A stretch of 64,000 bases of DNA from Flagellimonas oceani (lineage in GTDB: Bacteria > Bacteroidota > Bacteroidia > Flavobacteriales > Flavobacteriaceae): the NCBI RefSeq assembly GCF_011068285.1, contig NZ_CP049616.1, forward strand, positions 1,592,501 to 1,656,500. The letters are read 5' to 3'. Shown piece by piece: positions 34,129-43,092 of the stretch. Each line of letters opens with the position of its first letter. Positions within the stretch are counted from its first letter, which is position 1. The notes under the pieces were generated by a model, which worked only from the letters and a program-made list of their open reading frames with translations, searched no databases and had not been told where the DNA came from. The position numbers were made by a program, and so were the translations under genes.

Positions 34129-34482
34129 ATGGAAAACACCCAACTGCCCGAATACCTTCAAAGTATTTTTTATCCGTTGTTCCAACATACAGAAGATATC
34201 GGATGCCGATTAATGTTGATGGATGAAATGTTGGAGGTAGGGGATAGGAAAGAAATTCCGTTTCTTTCCGAGCTGGAGTCCCATGATGATCCTAGAATAA
34301 GCAACAAGGCATTTGCCATAAAAAACGAGCTGCAGTCAAAATTGGGCGTTCTGTCCGATACGGAACGCAGAAGAATGCCCATGAACCTTTGCTTTATTTA
34401 TGATGAATTCAATATACGTCCAAGCAAGGTGGAGAATGACCTTGATTTTGAGGTAGAACTGGATATTTTGAACATGAAGTAG
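34129..34482 (+). CDS. Hypothetical protein (117 aa) next to Hpt-like gene
   Basis: From ATG 34129 the sequence begins MENTQLPEYLQSIFYPLFQH and is helical and acidic with no known motif. The 13-bp distance from the Hpt-like gene points to one transcript and perhaps a joint role in signalling. The frame upstream to 34087 overlaps the previous gene and looks spurious. Confidence 0.6.
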   Translation: MENTQLPEYLQSIFYPLFQHTEDIGCRLMLMDEMLEVGDRKEIPFLSELESHDDPRISNKAFAIKNELQSKLGVLSDTERRRMPMNLCFIYDEFNIRPSKVENDLDFEVELDILNMK

Positions 34483-34587
34483 AAAAACAACCAAAAGTAG
34501 GTGTTTCACCACAATTAGTGGGAACCATATAATCTTTAAATAAAAAGAACGTTATAACCAATACCCAAATAAAAATCAAAGATTACC

Positions 34588-34686
34588 ATGTTATACGATA
34601 CCTACGGAGAAGAGTACCTGGCTTTTTTACAAGAACTTAACGAAATCTTGACCGTAAACGAGCTTGCAGAACTTGACTACCTATAA
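34588..34686 (+). CDS. Tiny protein 1 (32 aa)
   Basis: The frame reads MLYDTYGEEYLAFLQELNEI and ends LDYL-stop. It begins ACC-ATG after an AT-rich leader and aligns with the next small frame by the pattern YLxF(L/I)x(E/D)L(N/K)(E/D)(I/M)LT. Paralogous amphipathic helices in tandem support that both are genuine. Role unknown. Confidence 0.5.
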   Translation: MLYDTYGEEYLAFLQELNEILTVNELAELDYL

Positions 34687-34710
34687 GCCAAAAACCCAAA
34701 ATTTGTTATC

Positions 34711-34812
34711 ATGAACAACCAGAACAAAGAAAACACCGCTTACTTGAATTTTATTAATGACCTAAAGGATATGCTCACCGACTTTGATATTAGTCTTTTG
34801 AGCAAATCGTGA
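34711..34812 (+). CDS. Tiny protein 2 (33 aa), paralogue of tiny protein 1
   Basis: The frame reads MNNQNKENTAYLNFINDLKD and ends LLSKS-stop. It lies 24 bp after the first small frame and ahead of a strong terminator (34833). The shared pattern with tiny protein 1 suggests a small duplicated family, possibly antitoxin-like, regulatory or a protein-interaction helix. Confidence 0.5.
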   Translation: MNNQNKENTAYLNFINDLKDMLTDFDISLLSKS

Positions 34813-34832
34813 TGCTTAAGTGTATATCATGG

Positions 34833-34868
34833 AAAAGGGGATGTTGCGAACAACATCCCCTTTTCTAT
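34833..34868. terminator. Bidirectional terminator between small genes and rpoD
   Basis: AAAAGGGGATGTTG (34833-34846), loop CGAA, and CAACATCCCCTTTT (34851-34864) form a perfect 14-bp stem with A- and T-runs on both sides. It can end both the small-gene transcript and rpoD. Confidence 0.9.
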
Positions 34869-34885
34869 TTATAGTTGTTAGCTTA

Positions 34886-35749
34886 TTATCCCAAATAAGA
34901 CTTTAAAATCTTGCTTTTTGAGGTATGCCTTAATTTTCTGATTGCTTTTTCACGGATTTGGCGTACACGCTCCCTGGTCAGATCAAAAGTGCTGCCAATT
35001 TCTTCCAAGGTCATGGAAGGTTGGTCGCCGATTCCGTAATATAATCGTACCACATCGGCTTCTCTCGGGGATAAGGTGTCCAACGCCCTATTTATTTCGG
35101 TGTTCAAGGACTGGTGCATCAACCCTTTGTCCGGCTTTGGTGAGTCCCCGGCATTCAGCACATCGTACAAATTGGAAGTCTCGCCTTCTTTCAAGGGCGC
35201 ATCCATGGACACGTGACGCCCCGTATTCTTTAAAGATTGCTTTACCTCGGAAACCGTCATGTCCAATTCCTTGGCGATCTCTTCCGGGGATGGCGGACGC
35301 TCATGCGCCTGCTCCAAGTAAGAAAATGTTTTTTTGATCTTGTTGATGGACCCGATCTTGTTCAGAGGTAAGCGCACCACACGGGATTGCTCCGCCAAGG
35401 CCTGTAAGATTGACTGACGAATCCACCAAACGGCGTAGGATATAAATTTAAATCCACGGGTTTCGTCAAAACGTTTGGCGGCTTTTACCAAGCCAACGTT
35501 CCCTTCGTTGATCAAATCGGGCAGTTTTAAGCCTTGGTTCTGGTACTGTTTTGCCACGGAGACCACAAACCTTAGGTTTGCGTTCGTCAATTTTTCCAAA
35601 GCAGCTTGGTCACCGGCCCTGATCTTCTGTGCTAGCTCAACTTCCTCCTGCGCGGTGATCAAATCTATTTTACTGATGTCCTGCAAGTATTTGTCAAGTG
35701 ATTTGGATTCCCGGTTCGTGACCTGTTTGATGATTTTTAGCTGCCTCAT
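34886..35749 (-). CDS. rpoD: Primary sigma factor RpoD (Bacteroidota type)
   Basis: The 287-residue protein has sigma region 1.2 at the N-terminus, region 2 with [15 protein letters not shown] and the promoter-melting [12 protein letters not shown] segment, region 3, and region 4 with the [23 protein letters not shown]. Bacteroidota primary sigma factors lack the long region 1.1 and are about this size, and recognise the TAnnTTTG promoter. It directs housekeeping transcription. It stands alone, with a bidirectional terminator downstream and a 190-bp divergent spacer upstream. Confidence 0.95.
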   Translation of the reverse strand: MRQLKIIKQVTNRESKSLDKYLQDISKIDLITAQEEVELAQKIRAGDQAALEKLTNANLRFVVSVAKQYQNQGLKLPDLINEGNVGLVKAAKRFDETRGFKFISYAVWWIRQSILQALAEQSRVVRLPLNKIGSINKIKKTFSYLEQAHERPPSPEEIAKELDMTVSEVKQSLKNTGRHVSMDAPLKEGETSNLYDVLNAGDSPKPDKGLMHQSLNTEINRALDTLSPREADVVRLYYGIGDQPSMTLEEIGSTFDLTRERVRQIREKAIRKLRHTSKSKILKSYLG

Positions 35750-35936
35750 TCTTATTATCTGGTTTACTAGTGTTATAAACTAACATTATACATTATAATC
35801 TCCATTTTTCCAAGTCCAAAATGTTATTGTTATCAAAATGTTATGAGCAAATACGCGATTTGCGAAAAAAAGACACGCGATTTTAATTGTTAATACAATT
35901 TTGATAGAAAAGCCGACAAGTATTGGTCACAAGCAC

Positions 35937-35966
35937 AAAAAACCCCTAATTTTGTAGGGTTTTTTA
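35937..35966 (+). terminator. Terminator-like hairpin before the helicase gene
   Basis: AAAAAACCC (35937-35945) pairs with GGGTTTTTT (35957-35965) and ATTT follows. It lies in the rpoD-helicase divergent spacer, 30 bp before the helicase start, with no upstream plus-strand gene. It could be an attenuator of the helicase gene or a stop for spurious transcripts. Confidence 0.5.
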
Positions 35967-35992
35967 TTTAAGAATCCATAACGCAATTCCCT

Positions 35993-37504
35993 TTGGAGGT
36001 AAACAAAAAAGTCAAGAAGAAAACATTGTACGGTTATCAGGAAGAAGACCTGAACAAAATATTCACACAACTGGACAAGCTTCCGGAGGGCACCAATATT
36101 TTGTACCAACTGCCGACAGGGGGAGGTAAAACCGTTGTGTTCTCGGAAATTACCAGAAGATTTATAGAGCAGACCGGAAAAAAGGTGATGGTGCTTACCC
36201 ACCGCATTGAGCTCAGCAAGCAGACCTCCAAAATGCTCAAGGGGTTTGGCGTCGCCAACAAGGTCATCAACAGTGAGGTAAAGGAACTTTACGACCAGGA
36301 CGACTATATGTGCTTTGTGGCCATGGTGGAAACCTTGAACAACCGTTTACAGGAAGAAAAGGTGAAGATCAATAACATTGGTCTGGTGATCATTGACGAG
36401 GCCCACTACAATTCCTTTAGGAAACTCTTCAAATATTTCGAAAAATCGACCATTTTGGGCGTAACGGCGACCCCGTTGAGTTCCAACATCAAACTCCCGA
36501 TGAAGGATAATTACAAACACTTGATCATTGGGGAGTCCATACAATCGTTGATCAACAAACAATTTTTGGCCAAGGCCAATTTGTACAATTACGATGTTAG
36601 CCTGCGTACCCTAAAACTGGGCATCAATGGGGATTATACGGTAAAATCTTCCGATGAGTTCTACAGTGCACACAGCATGCTCGGCAAATTGCTCACGGCT
36701 TACGAGGAGATTGCGAAGGGCACCAAAACATTGATTTTCAACAACGGGATCAACACTTCGCTGTACGTGTACGAGACCTTTAAAAAAGCGGGGTACAACG
36801 TTCGGCATTTGGACAACAAGAACACGGCCACCGAGCGAAAGGATATCTTGGAATGGTTTGCCGAAACCCCGGATGCCATCTTAACATCCGTGAGCATCCT
36901 TACCACTGGTTTTGATGAACCGACCGTTGAAAGCATTATTTTGAACAGGGCCACAAGGTCGCTCACCCTATATTTTCAGATGATCGGAAGGGGATCTAGG
37001 GTGCTTCCGGATAAAAACGAGTTCAACGTGATCGATATGGGGAACAACATTGCCCGGTTCGGGCCTTGGGACGCTCCCGTTGATTGGCAGGAAATCTTCC
37101 ATTTCCCTGATTTTTACTTGGAGAACATCAAAAACGATGAAGATATCGAGCGTGATTTTGTTTACGAGATGCCCGATGAGCTCCGTGCCAAGTTCAGTAA
37201 CTCCGACAACATCACTTTTGACGTGAAAGAAGAGTACAAAAAGATTTTTGCACAGGGCAAAAAATCAAAATTGGTACTCGAAAAAAGCATTGAACAGCAC
37301 GCCCGAATCTGTGTGGAGAACAGTGAGGACGTGTTCGACGCCCGCATTTTGGCCAAAGAGCTCAAGGATGAGATCCAGTATCGCGTAAAGCAGTATTCCT
37401 ACTGTATCATGAACAACACCAAGAACTACAAGGAGTGGCTGGAGGAGGATTATGAGCGCAAACTGCGTTCGAGCATCTCCAAAATGTTCGCTGCACGGAT
37501 GTAG
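35993..37504 (+). CDS. Superfamily 2 DEAD/DEAH helicase (type III restriction/RAD25-like)
   Basis: The 503-residue protein starts with TTG. Helicase motifs are in order: Walker A QLPTGGGKTVVF, motif II DEAHY, motif III GVTATP, and motif VI QMIGRGSRV. It has no nuclease or methyltransferase domain and no neighbouring restriction genes, so it is more likely a cellular DNA/RNA helicase than part of a restriction system. The C-terminal 130 residues are charged and unrecognised. Its transcription starts divergently from rpoD. Confidence 0.88.
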   Translation: MEVNKKVKKKTLYGYQEEDLNKIFTQLDKLPEGTNILYQLPTGGGKTVVFSEITRRFIEQTGKKVMVLTHRIELSKQTSKMLKGFGVANKVINSEVKELYDQDDYMCFVAMVETLNNRLQEEKVKINNIGLVIIDEAHYNSFRKLFKYFEKSTILGVTATPLSSNIKLPMKDNYKHLIIGESIQSLINKQFLAKANLYNYDVSLRTLKLGINGDYTVKSSDEFYSAHSMLGKLLTAYEEIAKGTKTLIFNNGINTSLYVYETFKKAGYNVRHLDNKNTATERKDILEWFAETPDAILTSVSILTTGFDEPTVESIILNRATRSLTLYFQMIGRGSRVLPDKNEFNVIDMGNNIARFGPWDAPVDWQEIFHFPDFYLENIKNDEDIERDFVYEMPDELRAKFSNSDNITFDVKEEYKKIFAQGKKSKLVLEKSIEQHARICVENSEDVFDARILAKELKDEIQYRVKQYSYCIMNNTKNYKEWLEEDYERKLRSSISKMFAARM

Positions 37505-37739
37505 TTGGTTATTGAGTTTGGAGTTTGATGCTCGGTGCTCGATGTCAGGTGTTCTGTTATTTGGTTATTGAGTTATTGGTGTTTCAGGTTTAGTTATTTG
37601 GAACTTGTCCATCAGTAAAAAAGAGTGTCCTGTATCCTGGTTCCTAAATCCCTGTTCTTGTACTTGATACTTGAACTTGAGCTTGAATTTGATTCCCTGC
37701 TCTTGCACTTTAAACGGAGTAACCCGTACATTTACCAAC

Positions 37740-38981
37740 ATGCAAAAAAAACTCCTTGTTATTGGTTACGTTTGGCCCGAGCCCGATACAACGGCCGCCG
37801 GATGCCGAATGCAGCAATTGCTGGAAACGTTTGTAACCTTTGGTTACGAAATCACCTTTGCCAGTACCGCCACTAAAACCAAATATAGCATGGATCTGGA
37901 GTCCATGGGCATACAAGGGGTCCCTGTCCGGCTCAACCATTCCAGTTTCGATGAATTTGTAAAAGGACTTGCCCCGGATGTGGTGCTTTTTGACCGCTTT
38001 ATGGTCGAGGAACAATTTGGATGGCGTGTTGCCGAATTTGCACCGAACGCCGTTAGGATCTTGAACACAGAAGACCTTCATGCACTTCGGAAGGCTAGGG
38101 AGGAAGCCCACAAAAAGGGACGGTCGTTCAATTTGGCCCAATGGAAAAACCACCCAACAACATTGCGCGAGGTGGCCAGTATATATCGTTGCGACCTAAG
38201 CTTGATTATTTCCACCTACGAGATGAAAATTTTATCGGAACAGCTGGGCATTCCAGATGGATTATTGCTCCACGTTCCATTTATGGCAGATGCACCTTCG
38301 GACACGACCAAGAAGGACTATGTCCCATTTGAGGCCAGAAAGGGTTTTGTGAGCATTGGCAATGGCAAACATGCACCCAACGTGGATGCGGTCAAAATGG
38401 TAAAGGAGGAGGTCTGGCCTAGCATCCGAAAACGACTTCCGGATGCCGAAATACGTATTTATGGAGCCTACTTGCCCCAACAAATAAACGAAATGCACAG
38501 CCCTAAGACTGGCTTTTATGTGGAAGGATGGGCAGAAAACGCACATACAGTACTTGAAAAAGCAAGGGTTTTGTTGGCCCCGTTACGGTTTGGTGCGGGA
38601 ATCAAGGGAAAATTGTTCGATGCCATGCGAACGGGAACCCCGAGTATAACCACCACCATCGGTGCCGAGGGTATGCTAACGGAGCTGCCTTGGAGCGGCG
38701 CCATTGCAGACGATTGGGATGACTTTGCCCGGACTGCGGTGGAAATACATCAAGAGGAAAAGGCATGGCAAGCGGCACAACTAAATGGCGACCAAATACT
38801 CCGCTCTTTTTACAACAAAGAAACGGTACGATCCCGGTTTAAAGAGCGTTTGCAACACATAAGCAAAAATTTGGAAAGCCACCGCTCACAAAATTTTATC
38901 GGGAAACTGCTACAACACCAGACCATGGCGGGCACAAAATATATGGCCAAATGGATAGAGGAGAAAAATAAAGCAGTATAA
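37740..38981 (+). CDS. Glycosyltransferase family 1-type
   Basis: The 413-residue protein begins MQKKLLVIGYVWPEPDTTAA and has two Rossmann-like halves typical of GT-B enzymes. The C-terminal part shows VEGWAENAHTVLEKARVLLA followed by the sugar-nucleotide region PLRFGAGIKGKLFDAMRTGT. It is probably cytoplasmic and adds a sugar in cell-surface polysaccharide synthesis; donor and acceptor are unknown. ATG 37740 is chosen over the upstream 37671. The 235-bp gap before it (37505-37739) is low-complexity, with TTGGTTATTGAG repeats and no gene. Confidence 0.87.
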   Translation: MQKKLLVIGYVWPEPDTTAAGCRMQQLLETFVTFGYEITFASTATKTKYSMDLESMGIQGVPVRLNHSSFDEFVKGLAPDVVLFDRFMVEEQFGWRVAEFAPNAVRILNTEDLHALRKAREEAHKKGRSFNLAQWKNHPTTLREVASIYRCDLSLIISTYEMKILSEQLGIPDGLLLHVPFMADAPSDTTKKDYVPFEARKGFVSIGNGKHAPNVDAVKMVKEEVWPSIRKRLPDAEIRIYGAYLPQQINEMHSPKTGFYVEGWAENAHTVLEKARVLLAPLRFGAGIKGKLFDAMRTGTPSITTTIGAEGMLTELPWSGAIADDWDDFARTAVEIHQEEKAWQAAQLNGDQILRSFYNKETVRSRFKERLQHISKNLESHRSQNFIGKLLQHQTMAGTKYMAKWIEEKNKAV

Positions 38982-39057
38982 CAGCATTTTAACCATAATG
39001 TCCTGCGTTCCCTTAGCATGGTAGAAGACGAGTGGGGGAATGGGTGTGAATTGGGTT

Positions 39058-39285
39058 TTAGGCACAATTGTTTTGCGCAATATGGATTTCCAAAACAGCT
39101 TCTTTTAACTCCATAAGCACATGACAAACATTTTGGCGCTCCGTCTCTGAAAATGAATCAGTAGGTAAGTAATGAAACATATAAATGGCCTTGTCCAACC
39201 ATTGCGTAAAGGAAAGTAAATCTCCCTCATGGCATTCTTCGAAGTAGGAGAGTAGGGGGAGTAGGTTAATTTCATTGGGAGTCAT
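39058..39285 (-). CDS. Hypothetical protein (75 aa)
   Basis: From ATG 39285 the sequence begins MTPNEINLLPLLSYFEECHE and is acidic and helical with two Cys. It is likely a small cytoplasmic protein. It lies at the left edge of an AT-rich accessory patch. Family unknown. Confidence 0.5.
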   Translation of the reverse strand: MTPNEINLLPLLSYFEECHEGDLLSFTQWLDKAIYMFHYLPTDSFSETERQNVCHVLMELKEAVLEIHIAQNNCA

Positions 39286-39477
39286 ATAGTTGGTTATTAA
39301 ATTGTTGAAAAAACAGCAAAAGAACAAGATATGTCGTTTGAATATTAAATATTTAATTAAAACGATATATAATAAAACTAAAATGAATCATAAGCATCGT
39401 TTAAAGTTAATAATTAAAAACAAACTAGAGAACTAAGTTTGTTTAAAATGCTACAGATTTAACGTAAAACGATTCAA

Positions 39478-39708
39478 ATGAGCACTAAAAAGCCAATCAA
39501 TAGAATTAGAGTAGTCCTTGCAGAACAGGATAGAACTAATAAATGGCTGGCCGAAAAAGTAGGGAAGAGTAGAACTACTGTTTCTAGATGGTGTACAAAT
39601 GAAATGCAGCCATCTTTAGAAACACTTCGTGTAATTGCTGAGGCTCTTGGGGTGGATATTCGAGAGCTTTTAGTGGCAACGACGGGTAATAAGTTTAAAG
39701 ACACTTAA
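39478..39708 (+). CDS. XRE-family HTH regulator
   Basis: The 76-residue protein is a Cro/C1-type HTH domain alone: NKWLAEKVGKSRTTVSRWCT, QPSLETLRVIAEALGVDIRE. It is 28 bp upstream of the next gene in the same direction, so it probably regulates this two-gene unit. The surrounding sequence is more AT-rich than the chromosome around it. Confidence 0.87.
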   Translation: MSTKKPINRIRVVLAEQDRTNKWLAEKVGKSRTTVSRWCTNEMQPSLETLRVIAEALGVDIRELLVATTGNKFKDT

Positions 39709-39736
39709 ACAGCCATTTCTTAAAAGAGGAGAAATT

Positions 39737-40618
39737 ATGGATAGTAAAACTAATCTTAACTATGAGAAAATTCTTTTACAGGATTCTTTGTTCACAGAAT
39801 ACCCTCTATACAATGTTGATAAAAACTCCATTCTTAATCTTCTATTCCATTTAGAGAGAAATGGCAGATACAATCAATTGAAAATAATAGACAGTTATTG
39901 CACGATCTGTAAAAAGGAAACAACTTTCAATAGTGAATTTTCTAGCAAAGAGGAAATCAGTCTACTTAATGATATTTTGAACAGTCCAAAAATACGTTTT
40001 GAAACACCAGAAAACTCCCATACAGAATTAATTAAGGAATTAGAAAAGAATTGCACTTTCGTTAGAAAATTCAATTGCCCAAGAAAACCTAATGACTCAG
40101 CACATAGTCAGATTTTCGTTTTTCGAATTATTGGTACAACACTAATAAAAGTTGGACAACATCCACCATTAGCTGAACTACTTTCAGAAAATTTAAAGAA
40201 ATATAAAAAACTAGGTGAACAGATTTATTCAGAACTAAATAGGGCAGTTGGATTATCAACTCATGGTGTAGGAATTGGTGCATTCGTTTACTTAAGAAGA
40301 ATAATTGAAAAACATATAGTAAATCCAGAAATTGAAAGACTTATTAAAAATGGAATAACTACAAAAGAACAAGTATCTAAACTTGATTTTAAAGGGAAAA
40401 TAAACCTGTCTAAGGATGGACTACCAAACTTTCTCGTAGAAAACCCTAAAATTTATTCAGTTTTAAGTAAAGGGATTCACGAGCTTGAAGAGGAAGAGTC
40501 CAAACAATTTTTTCCCATATTAAAAAGTGCTATTGAAATAGTTCTTGATGAACATATCGAAATCAATGAAAGACAAAAGAAAAATAAAACAATCGCAAAC
40601 CAATTAAATAAATTATAG
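39737..40618 (+). CDS. Hypothetical protein with Cys-pair N-terminus and helical C-terminus
   Basis: The 293-residue protein has CTICKK (near residue 55) and a second Cys pair NCTFVRKFNC (near residue 110), suggesting a zinc site. The C-terminal half is helical with AFVYLRRIIEKHIV and GIHELEEEESKQFFPILKSA. The layout resembles DUF4145-type proteins such as the one at 17439, but similarity is too low to be sure. With the XRE gene it may form a small defence or stress unit; this is inference. Codon use is AT-rich. Confidence 0.6.
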   Translation: MDSKTNLNYEKILLQDSLFTEYPLYNVDKNSILNLLFHLERNGRYNQLKIIDSYCTICKKETTFNSEFSSKEEISLLNDILNSPKIRFETPENSHTELIKELEKNCTFVRKFNCPRKPNDSAHSQIFVFRIIGTTLIKVGQHPPLAELLSENLKKYKKLGEQIYSELNRAVGLSTHGVGIGAFVYLRRIIEKHIVNPEIERLIKNGITTKEQVSKLDFKGKINLSKDGLPNFLVENPKIYSVLSKGIHELEEEESKQFFPILKSAIEIVLDEHIEINERQKKNKTIANQLNKL

Positions 40619-40707
40619 ATAAATACCCTACAGGTTATTCCTCGTACTATAATTTACATTATGTAAAATAGAGTGTTTCAAAACCGCTGTTCCCCACTTC
40701 AAATCTT

Positions 40708-41481
40708 CTATTTTGGTAAAATCAACAAGGGAATTTTGGTTTTTCGGATCACGGCCTTGATCGGGTTTGATGTCAGCATAATCCGTTGGCCCGCCTTTTT
40801 GGGAACGCACAGCAATTGTATGTTGGTCCGCGACACATAACTTACCAAACCATCCAGCGCATTAACACCTTTGGGAAATTGGTACGAAACCGAGTTATGC
40901 AACGGAAACACATGCTTTTCTGGTGAATCTTTGGAAATATTAAAATGTCGTACAGGTTGTTCGCTGTTCCGGGTCAGATCCATGATCACTTCCAGGTCGG
41001 ATTCTTTAAGCTCATCTCCGAAAAAACCAAGGCTAATATCCTTAAACGTGTGGAATTTATCATCCTCTCCCAAGATCAGCACATTGGTGCTCCGGGTCTG
41101 GTTGATGACAAAATCGGTTATGCTTTCAAAGAAAAATCCAAATCTGGGTCTGCGCCTTCCCAAAACCAGAATATCGGGTTTGTACATTGCCAAATAGTCC
41201 CTCACCCTATGTTTTACGTTCCCACGCTCCAGTTTGTAACTAATGGACAATTGCTCCTGCTTGCCCATATTTATAATGAGCTCTTTGATCTGTGCCTGTG
41301 AAGAGTCGTAATCCTCGGTCTTGGTACCATTTCCTCCGTTAAGCGAATAATTGGAGTTAACATGAAAAACTTCCAAGGAACCGCCAATTTGCTTGGCCAG
41401 CTCCAAAGCACTGGTCAATACAAATGCAGAGCTTTTGGACATATCCAGCAACACGGATATACGGTACTTTGCAGCTTCCAT
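40708..41481 (-). CDS. Universal stress protein (UspA family)
   Basis: The 257-residue protein begins MEAAKYRISVLLDMSKSSAF and carries an N-terminal Usp domain (about 5-145) and a second, weaker one (about 150-257). The GRRRPRFG and ILILGEDDK segments replace the canonical ATP-binding GxxGxxxG motif, so nucleotide binding may be lost. Universal stress proteins act in cytoplasmic stress survival. No operon partner is seen. Confidence 0.8.
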   Translation of the reverse strand: MEAAKYRISVLLDMSKSSAFVLTSALELAKQIGGSLEVFHVNSNYSLNGGNGTKTEDYDSSQAQIKELIINMGKQEQLSISYKLERGNVKHRVRDYLAMYKPDILVLGRRRPRFGFFFESITDFVINQTRSTNVLILGEDDKFHTFKDISLGFFGDELKESDLEVIMDLTRNSEQPVRHFNISKDSPEKHVFPLHNSVSYQFPKGVNALDGLVSYVSRTNIQLLCVPKKAGQRIMLTSNPIKAVIRKTKIPLLILPK

Positions 41482-41614
41482 AAGGGTTTGTTTATCATGG
41501 TCACTCTTAAAGTTAGCGGCAAAACACTTATAAATCAGGGATTTAACTTTTGTTTAATAATTTAATGTGATTTTTTCAATAAAATGGTTACAATAACACA
41601 TTATCATCAAAAAA

Positions 41615-42985
41615 TTAAAATAAATGTTTGATTTTTTTCATCAAACCTGTTGAAATTGTATAAGGTGCGTAACGGAGCGGAACATCGAGCCACGTTCCCC
41701 TTTTTGCTATGGATTTATGGTGGGAGAACAGGTCGAACGTATGTTTTCCATGATACCCCCCTATCCCGGACTGGCCCACTCCGCCAAACGGTAGGTCCTT
41801 GTTGCTGATGTGCACCACGGTATCGTTAATGGCACCGCCGCCAAAGGAATAACGGTCCATCAAACGTTTTTGGAACTTTTTGCTGCTGGAGAACACATAG
41901 AATGCCAATGGGTTTGGATATTTGGAAATGATGGGATGCAGTTCACTTTCATCCGTATAGGAAATCAAGGGCAAAACGGGCCCGAATATCTCCCCTTCCA
42001 TAATTGCACTGTCCCGTTCGGGTTCGTCCACCAAAGTGGGGGCCACATACCGGTCATTGTCCGTAAACTTGCCCCCAAATAGCACTTTCTCACCTTTGAG
42101 CATTGTTTTAAGTTCATCGTAATGTTTGCCGGTGGCGATTCTGGCAAAGTCGTTGGAAGCCTCCATATCTTCCCCGTAAAACTCGGTGATCGATTTTTTA
42201 AGGTTGTCCACCAGGGCATCTTTCACACTTTGGTGCACCAAAATATAGTCCGGGGCTATACAGGTTTGCCCCGCATTGATGAACTTTCCCCATGCGATAC
42301 GTTTGGCCGCCAATGATATGGTAGCTGTTTTATCCACAACACACGGATTTTTTCCGCTAAGTTCCAGAGTAACGGGCGTTAGGTGCTCGGCGGCACTTTT
42401 GTAAACAATTTTTCCCACTTTGGTACTGCCCGTAAAAAAAATGTATTCCCATTTTTGGGCCAACAATTGCGAGGACACCTCTACTCCACCCTCCACCACG
42501 GTTACATACTCGGGCGGAAACACTTTGCGGATGATCTGCGAAATGATCTTGGACGTATGCACACTGAATTCCGAAGGTTTCAAAATGGCCGTGTTGCCTG
42601 CGGCCAAGGCTCCTATCAAAGGGGAAATGGCCAACAAGAACGGATAGTTCCACGGTGAAATAATGAGTACTTTGCCATAGGGCTCGGGCTGTATCCACTC
42701 TTTTGAAGGGAAATTGGACCAAGAGCCGGAGACCTTTTCCGGTTCGCTCCACGAAGCAATGTTCTTTATGGCATAGTTTAGTTCGGCGAGCGCCAATTGC
42801 GTCTCCGTGGCCAAACTTTCGAACTTCGGTTTTTTAAAATCGGCGTACAGGGCATCACAAATAGCATCCTCCTGATCTATGATCTCTTGCTGCAGTTTTT
42901 TGAGATACTGCTTTCTAAAGCTGACATCCTTGGTCTTTTGTGTGGCAAAAAAGTCGTTTTGGGCGGCCACCAATTGCTTCACCAT
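41615..42985 (-). CDS. Aldehyde dehydrogenase, class 3-like (NAD(P)+)
   Basis: The 456-residue enzyme oxidises aldehydes to acids. It shows the cofactor region ISPWNYPFLLAISPLIGALA, the general base Glu in TLELSGKNP, and the catalytic Cys in INAGQTCIAPDY near residue 245. The C-terminus has a hydrophobic/basic tail (TGLMKKIKHLF), as in membrane-associated fatty aldehyde dehydrogenases. The substrate (fatty or aromatic aldehyde) is unknown. It is monocistronic. Confidence 0.92.
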   Translation of the reverse strand: MVKQLVAAQNDFFATQKTKDVSFRKQYLKKLQQEIIDQEDAICDALYADFKKPKFESLATETQLALAELNYAIKNIASWSEPEKVSGSWSNFPSKEWIQPEPYGKVLIISPWNYPFLLAISPLIGALAAGNTAILKPSEFSVHTSKIISQIIRKVFPPEYVTVVEGGVEVSSQLLAQKWEYIFFTGSTKVGKIVYKSAAEHLTPVTLELSGKNPCVVDKTATISLAAKRIAWGKFINAGQTCIAPDYILVHQSVKDALVDNLKKSITEFYGEDMEASNDFARIATGKHYDELKTMLKGEKVLFGGKFTDNDRYVAPTLVDEPERDSAIMEGEIFGPVLPLISYTDESELHPIISKYPNPLAFYVFSSSKKFQKRLMDRYSFGGGAINDTVVHISNKDLPFGGVGQSGIGGYHGKHTFDLFSHHKSIAKRGTWLDVPLRYAPYTISTGLMKKIKHLF

Positions 42986-43034
42986 AAATTGATTGTTTCC
43001 TTAAATATAAACAAAACAACATGGAAACCCGACT

Positions 43035-43064
43035 AAATAAAAAAGCACCGGAATCACCGGTGCT
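43035..43064 (-). terminator. Rho-independent terminator of lipoprotein gene
   Basis: On the minus strand AGCACCGG, a 5-nt loop and CCGGTGCT are followed by TTTTTTATTT. It lies 28 bp after the stop of the gene at 43093-43881. Confidence 0.8.
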
Positions 43065-43092
43065 CTTCAATTCTATTATTAAGGAAGATATA

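Noticed and set aside
35993..37504. Part of a restriction-modification system
   Set aside because: Helicase motifs only; no nuclease or methyltransferase domain and no such gene nearby.
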